A DNA stretch of 46,512 bases, taken from positions 1 through 46,512 of the forward strand of contig JAAMPI010000267.1 of the NCBI GenBank assembly GCA_013054445.1, written 5' to 3'. This document shows, in pieces, positions 43,023-46,512 of this stretch; within the stretch, counting starts at the first letter, position 1; each line of letters opens with the position of its first letter. The notes under the pieces are model-generated. The model worked only from the letters and a program-made list of their open reading frames with translations. It did not search any database and was not told the origin of the DNA. This stretch comes from Cudoniella acicularis. Taxonomy: Eukaryota > Ascomycota > Leotiomycetes > Helotiales > Helotiaceae. The translations under genes were made by a program, and so were the position numbers.

Positions 43023-43989
43023 ATGAAGTTCACGGGTATTCGCTTCTCACTCGCGCTGTGCACGGCGGCGGTTTCCGGAGCGGTCACCACGACTTCCACA
43101 ATTCTTGACGTGTAAGTCCCTATCCTTGGCCCCGTTCCAATTCCTGTTAGACGTCATCCGTATTCCTCGAGTCTATTTTCCGTTGCTCTCATTATCCCAG
43201 CCTATCCCAGTCGTGAATCAGCCTAGCTTAGCAAGTGCTATCTCACCTTGAGACGTCAGAGAGTCTATCCCATTTTGTTTCACCCACAACTCCGAGTCAA
43301 CATCTTCTATCTTGACTCTCGGGGGTCAGAAATGACAGGAAATGTTGGGATAATGAGAACTCAACGACCCCTTCCAATCTCTCACCACTAACACCTCCCT
43401 CCATCCAGATATTCAGCCATCACTGCCGCCTACGGCCCCAACAGAACACCCACACTCGCACCCGCACAATCAACCTCCCTCGCCTCAGCCCTCAACTCCC
43501 TCCAAAATTCCTTCGGTGACAGTCCCGCCTGGACCACTGTCGACGCTGCCATTATCTCCGCGGCTCCTTCTTCTCTGCAAGAAAGCATGCTTATTTCTGG
43601 TTTTGATTGGAATAGTGTTACGGGCCAAGACTGGTATATGAAGAGTGTGCCGGTGCAGCAGCAGAGTGTTGTGAATAGTTATTTGGCGGAGGGTGCTAGT
43701 GTTGAGTTGAAGATTATTGCGGGGGCTACTAGGTAGGGAAACCTTTTTGTTGTTGACTTTGGGAGGGGTGTGAGTTCATGTGCTGTATCTTTGAGGATTT
43801 TTAGGTTGACGGAAGACTCCTTTCTGCGGCGTTTTATAAGCGGGAGTTGATTAGAAGACTTTGGGAATGGAGTAGATTGGGATTCGCTAATAACTCAATT
43901 GTAGTAAGGCTGGTGCGGCGAGACAGACTGGTATGGTAGTCGCTGGGGTGGTTGCTGGTGGGTTTGCGGGGGTTTTGGCCGCCTTGTGA
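43023..43989 (+). CDS. small secreted, probably GPI-anchored protein
   Basis: Three exons (43023-43111, 43409-43732, 43905-43989) with matching phases give 165 aa. Seen: signal peptide MKFTGIRFSLALCTAAVSGA; a Ser/Ala/Thr-rich mid-part (YSAITAAYGPNRTPT, AAIISAAPSSLQESML, YMKSVPVQQQSVVNSYLAEG); then a C-terminal hydrophobic tail preceded by small residues (KAGAARQTG then MVVAGVVAGGFAGVLAAL at the very end). That layout is typical of a GPI-anchor signal on fungal cell-surface proteins. One N-glycosylation sequon (NRT). Introns are long for this window (297 and 172 nt) but have good borders (GTAAGT...CATCCAG and GTAGGG...TTGTAG). I do not recognise the family. Confidence 0.75.
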
Positions 43990-45110
43990 GAAGTGGAGTT
44001 GGAGCATAAGAATACGGAGGACACTATGGTAGGGTATAATTCTACTGACTTTCTAAGTGTAGAAGAAACTGCTGGGATTTCGTAGGGATATACCATAGCC
44101 ACCAATGGATGGATCAGTAACACCAGGACTTGGTCAACTCTTAATTAATACCAAAGATTGTTTCTCAGCCCTTTTCGTTCCTTCGTGATGAGTAACGTTC
44201 GTGCTGAATCGTGCCTAGCAAGAAGATGGTGCAATTCCAATATTTCTGACACCTGTGGAGAACTACCGCATAGTAGGACCAGTTCATCACAGCCGGGTGG
44301 TGTAATTTATCGCTTCTGTGACGTGCCAAGTAGCAATTTCCTTACTAGTAACATTCCATTATTACCCCGGATTATTCATGTGGGCCAAGCATCCAGGGTC
44401 TCGATCAAGCTTTTTTCTTCTCTCCTCGTTCCATGCTCGATACTTGTTGCCATGTGTCACTTCAAACTTATTTCCCATCAACATACCACATTCACCGAAT
44501 GGAACGTTTTTCGTGGACCCGAACGTTTCTCCAACTCGTTTGTGGAAAAAGGAGTACGTATCCTTTTCATTTAAGCAACGTCACGTCACGTTCCCTGAAA
44601 AAAAAACACGTGCTCTTTAATATGTGGGTAAACATGATCCCGGAAGCGGCATCGATTTCGTCCAAATTACCCATCCCTTGCCACTTTCGATTCAGGTACG
44701 CCAAGTAATCTCTAAACTCTTATCTTCACATTTTTAAGGTCAGAGATAGCAAATTCGAAATTTTGTCTTCTCTGCATATCCATTTGCAATTCGCGCTCTT
44801 TGTTCCTATCACTTCGCTGCAACTTTCGTTTTCAGTTCGCAGTTTATTTGAATGATTTTCGGCTCCAGCAGAAATTTCTCTTTCAGCCTATCTTCAGCCT
44901 ATTCTTCATTTTTTCGTCAGCTCCATCCATGTACCGTTTTTCGGAGCCTGGAGCTCAATATGCACCTCCGCACATGGACATGAATTTATGGACTTGGGCC
45001 CGGTGGGAAATTCTTCAAACATAAATATATTCCTTGGCCTTCCAGAAGTTCGCTCTTTTGGGTAAAGTGGTCCAAGCCTCTTTCAACGTCATTCTGATTT
45101 CTCCACCAAT
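43990..45110. other. spacer and promoter of the Agd3-like gene
   Basis: Short overlapping ORFs (44158-44708) look like chance. A CT-rich leader precedes the ATG at 45111, common in fungal promoters. Confidence 0.5.
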
Positions 45111-46512
45111 ATGTTGTTCCTTACATTTTCAGACGCATGTATATGGGCTTTGTTATATTTTGCCTTTGCAACGGCCTGTCCTGGGAGCCACTGGAAACGT
45201 GATGTCGATTCAGATTCGGCAATAGCGGGTTCTTATGAGCAACTTCAAAATCCGAATGATCAAACTATACTACACAGGCCAGATCCGATACCACCCACAA
45301 CGATCCAACTCGAGGGAGTGACGTTACAAGCAAACACCTCAGCATGCACGGCTGCAAATGAGACAATAGGGAAAAGGGATAGCACTGCAGGTGCAACAAG
45401 TACGAGAAGTACGTTCCTGGTCATTGCAAGGGATCCCGTATCGGCATACTCAGCATACTCCGGCCTCAACGACTACGGAATACCTTACGAACTCCTCATC
45501 GTCCCAGCGAATGGGGCTGCACTCCCACCTCTTCAATCCTCTGCGACGGCTGGAAATTATGGGGGTATTGTCATACTCGCAGAAGTTAGCTACCAGAGTG
45601 CATCTGGAAGTTGGGGCTCGGCATTGACACCCGCTCAATGGAATACAATGTATAATTATCAGGTTAATTTTGGGGCCAGGATGGTGAGGTTGGATGTTCT
45701 TCCTTCGGCGGCGACGGGGACGATGGTTATAGGGGCTTGCTGTGGGGCTACGCAAGAGCAGTTGATAGCTATTAACGACACTTCTGCGTTTCCGACTGCT
45801 GGGTTGGTCCAGTGAGTACACTCTTTCTTTTTCAGTGATGGTTAGATGTCTAATGATGCTTAGGGGTGCGACCATGAGTATGCTCGGACTTTATCACTAC
45901 CCCGGAGTTATCGCCGATTCGAGTATTGCTACTGCGTTTGCCACATTTGCGAATACTACCGGGTTTCCTTCGACAACAGTAGCGGCTGTTATCAACACTT
46001 TCCCTGGCAGAAAACAGGTATGAATGCAATTTATATTTGAAACGCAAATGCTTATTCTATTAGATGGTGTTTTTCATGCCTCCAGCCACAGACTGGAGTA
46101 TGACCACTGTTGTGTTGCAGCATGCTTGGATCCACTGGGCCACAAGAGGGCTTTGTAGGTGTTAAATTTGTCAAAACTGTACTTTTCTGACAGAAATCAG
46201 ACGCTGGATATAGGAGAATGATGCTCAACACCCAAGGTTCGTGATCCCAGCTATATACTTTTTTCAATTAAGGCTGACAATTTTAAGTGGATGACATGCA
46301 TCTCACTACGGTACTATTCGACAACACCAGGTTCCGCGTCAGCCCCCTAGATTTGGCAACTCACATCCAATGGGTGGGAAACTTAACCCCCAGGCTCCCA
46401 CCGGGAAGCAATTACACGATTGAAATTGGCCATAACGGTAACGGAAACATTCAGGTATACCAATTTTCCCTTTCCCTGTTTCCCCTCTCCAACAGGAAAA
46501 ACATCACTAATT
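45111..46512 (+). CDS. secreted Agd3-like (CE18) polysaccharide deacetylase, 3' incomplete
   Basis: Agd3 of Aspergillus fumigatus deacetylates the exopolysaccharide galactosaminogalactan outside the cell. Exons: 45111-45811, 45864-46017, 46064-46154, 46201-46236, 46288-46454, then a GTATAC donor, so the gene runs off the window. 383 residues are visible. Seen: an N-terminal hydrophobic leader (LYFAFATACPGS) with a following KR; the Agd3-type start FLVIARDPVSAYSAYSGLNDYGIPYELLIVP; GNYGGIVILAEVSY; QWNTMYNYQVNFGARMVRLDV; LQHAWIHWATRGL|YAGYRR; VDDMHLTT, whose Asp pair is the presumed metal/catalytic site; and EIGHNGNGNI. N-glycosylation sequons are present. No other exopolysaccharide genes are seen beside it. 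The name is withheld because it rests on remembered family motifs. Confidence 0.85.

Noticed and set aside
44158..44708. Three overlapping ORFs of 90-138 codons
   Set aside because: They overlap in all three frames, lack motifs and lie in a promoter-like CT-rich region.
1..46512. CRISPR arrays, bacterial operons, prophage
   Set aside because: None present. Introns, a Pol III 5S gene and fungal families show eukaryotic nuclear DNA.

Overview
This is filamentous-ascomycete nuclear DNA. The genes carry short (about 45-75 nt) spliceosomal introns, and the families are typical of Pezizomycotina: HET, NACHT and NB-ARC STAND proteins, Zn2Cys6 regulators, ABC-C and MFS pumps, P450 and DUF6590. A single dispersed 5S rRNA gene is also typical of the group. 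From memory its sequence and the general gene style suggest Leotiomycetes/Helotiales; that placement is inference.

Layout. 362-2681 (+): HET-domain protein with an unusual presequence-like N-terminus and a membrane segment. 4193-9068 (-): full-length ABC-C (MRP-type) transporter gene that is dead, broken by a 213-bp hAT-type MITE, frameshifts, nonsense codons and loss of the Walker A region of its second NBD. 9985-13473 (-): NACHT STAND protein with ankyrin-like C-terminus, flanked by two direct repeats. 14438-14557 (-): 5S rRNA. 14961-18449 (-): copper P1B-ATPase. 19358-19775: 414-bp TA-flanked MITE. 21038-24393 (+): alpha/beta-hydrolase-NB-ARC-TPR STAND protein with six exons, including a GC-AG intron. 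25274-27852 (-) and 28603-30130 (+): a divergent Zn2Cys6 regulator / DHA2-type MFS pair, both pseudogenes. Around 30400-30600: a HET C-terminal relic. 32210-33943 (-): intact P450. 34532-35315 (+): DUF924 protein with an optional mitochondrial leader. 37218-38821 (+): secreted CE15-like esterase. 39963-42018 (+): STAND-type N-terminal helical domain and a DUF6590 protein, possibly one gene. 43023-43989 (+): small secreted, probably GPI-anchored protein. 45111-end (+): secreted Agd3-like (CE18) polysaccharide deacetylase, cut by the window edge.

Two themes stand out. First, non-self-recognition and cell-death type genes are scattered through the window (HET, NACHT-ANK, hydrolase-NB-ARC-TPR, a HET relic, and a STAND-like N-terminal domain), with repeats beside or within several of them. 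Second, there is a graveyard of export and regulation genes (ABC-C pump, MFS pump and its divergent regulator) next to intact secreted carbohydrate-active and surface proteins. Together this looks like an accessory, fast-evolving region. Exon boundaries come from reading splice sites and frame by eye; no database search was possible.
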